Origin: JBGTCY01 sp041748615
GTDB taxonomy: Bacteria; Bacteroidota; Bacteroidia; Chitinophagales; CAIOSU01
Assembly (NCBI GenBank): GCA_041748615.1
Contig: JBGTCY010000110.1
Location: 1-5,742, forward strand
Reading direction: 5' to 3'
Length of the DNA: 5,742 bases
Shown: one piece after another, positions 5,031 to 5,742 of the stretch
Layout of the letters: each line of letters starts with the position of its first letter
Position numbering within the stretch: the stretch's first letter is position 1
The notes under the pieces: model-generated
Database searches by the model: none
Told to the model about the DNA's origin: nothing
Seen by the model: only the letters and a program-made list of their open reading frames with translations
Program-made: the position numbers and the translations under genes

Positions 5031-5742
5031 ATGTTTAACAGACAAAATATATTATTTTTAATAATTATTTTATTTGGGGCGTTGAGTGTAAAAGCTCAGT
5101 TGAATCCCGGCTTTTCCACCAATACATTAACAACAAATCAGCCTTTAACTGAAGGATGTATTCCCAACATGATTATTCAGTTTCTGGACACTTCAAGATA
5201 TGGACCACCTCCCGGAGCGATTATTCCTTACAGAAGTACTGATAACGGAGATTCTTATAACTCACACTTTTGGGAATTCGGTAATCAAAATAATAATACT
5301 TCAACTCTGAGAAATCCGGTATTTGGTTACTTCACCCCCGGAGTTTATACGATTACACTTACAGTATCTCATGACGGCATTAATTATTCATCAACTACCC
5401 GTCAAATAACTGTTTTTGAGCCTCCCACTGTGCAGATTTCAGCAGATGCGACTGTCGGATGCAATCCGTTCACGGTTTGTTTTACCGACCAGTCGTTTTC
5501 ACCAAATGAAACGATTACCGATTGGTTCTGGAGTTTTGGAGACGGTGCGGTGTCACAGCAACAAAACCCGTGTCATACTTTCAACCTTATACCGCAGCAA
5601 AATTGTTTCAACATCACCTTGCAGGTTACTAACTCGCGAGGTTGCAGAAACTCCCGAACTTTCTCAAATTATATCTGCATCACGCGACCACCTGTTGCAA
5701 ATTTTACGGCAACTCCCACCACGCTTTGCAGTCAACAGATCG
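5031..5742 (+). CDS. Secreted PKD-repeat surface protein, N-terminal part, open at the window edge
   Basis: The frame runs 237 codons from ATG 5031 to the window end without a stop; an in-frame TAA at 5016-5018 rules out a longer 5' end. Residues 1-22 form a signal peptide (hydrophobic core ILFLIIILFGALSV, cleavage KA|Q). A first PKD-like unit spans about 38-129 (HFWEFGNQN, then FGYFTPGVYTITLTVS). A second, clearer PKD domain spans about 131-219, with GCNPFTVCFTDQS (143-155), WFWSFGDGAVS (165-175) and NITLQVTNSRGC (194-205). A third starts at PPVANFTATPTTLC (220-233). Such Ig-like repeats are common in large extracellular adhesins and type IX-secreted proteins of Bacteroidota; the C-terminal sorting domain that would prove this is not in the window. 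Eight cysteines occur in the 215 mature residues, probably forming disulfides outside the cell. Function beyond a surface or adhesive role is unknown. Confidence 0.9.
   Translation, partial: MFNRQNILFLIIILFGALSVKAQLNPGFSTNTLTTNQPLTEGCIPNMIIQFLDTSRYGPPPGAIIPYRSTDNGDSYNSHFWEFGNQNNNTSTLRNPVFGYFTPGVYTITLTVSHDGINYSSTTRQITVFEPPTVQISADATVGCNPFTVCFTDQSFSPNETITDWFWSFGDGAVSQQQNPCHTFNLIPQQNCFNITLQVTNSRGCRNSRTFSNYICITRPPVANFTATPTTLCSQQI

Noticed and set aside
1..5742. CRISPR array, insertion sequence, phage or toxin-antitoxin system
   Set aside because: No spaced direct repeats, terminal inverted repeats with a transposase, or recognisable defence or phage proteins were seen on reading both strands.

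Overview
The window looks like chromosomal DNA from a member of the Bacteroidota. Several signs agree: TAnnTTTG-type -7 boxes in place of E. coli-like promoters, starts without Shine-Dalgarno sequences, signal peptides ending in A|Q (HA|Q, HA|Q, KA|Q), a LolA-like (PF17131-type) protein, and a cysteine-containing PKD-repeat surface protein. No insertion sequence, phage gene, CRISPR array, toxin-antitoxin pair or other defence system is visible.

Left part, minus strand (read right to left): a radical SAM enzyme of unknown reaction (1043-2359), then tRNA-His(GTG) with an encoded G-1 and CCA tail (899-976), then the first 267 codons of a heavy-metal P-type ATPase (1-802, cut by the window edge before its phosphorylation domain). 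The three lie on the same strand with gaps of 66 and 96 bases, but nothing proves that they are cotranscribed. The radical SAM gene has a TATCTTTG box only 4 bases before its ATG, so its mRNA is probably leaderless or nearly so.

Middle: about 460 bases (2372-2833) without a convincing gene. It is very AT-rich in its right half and contains an 8-bp perfect hairpin (2449-2469), an all-AT palindrome and a 42-codon ORF of doubtful reality. Next, on the minus strand, is a POTRA-less Omp85/BamA-like outer membrane barrel (2834-3982) whose frame has no ATG start.

Right part, plus strand: a periplasmic LolA-like protein (4092-4835), divergent from the barrel gene across about 110 bases that hold opposed candidate promoters and a dyad, followed by the 5' end of a secreted PKD-repeat protein (5031 to the window end), open at the right edge.

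The barrel, LolA-like and PKD proteins all act outside the cytoplasm, at the cell envelope or surface. A functional link between the barrel and the LolA-like protein is suggested only by their shared promoter region. I see ordinary core and envelope genes with some notable local details, and no clear new multi-gene system.
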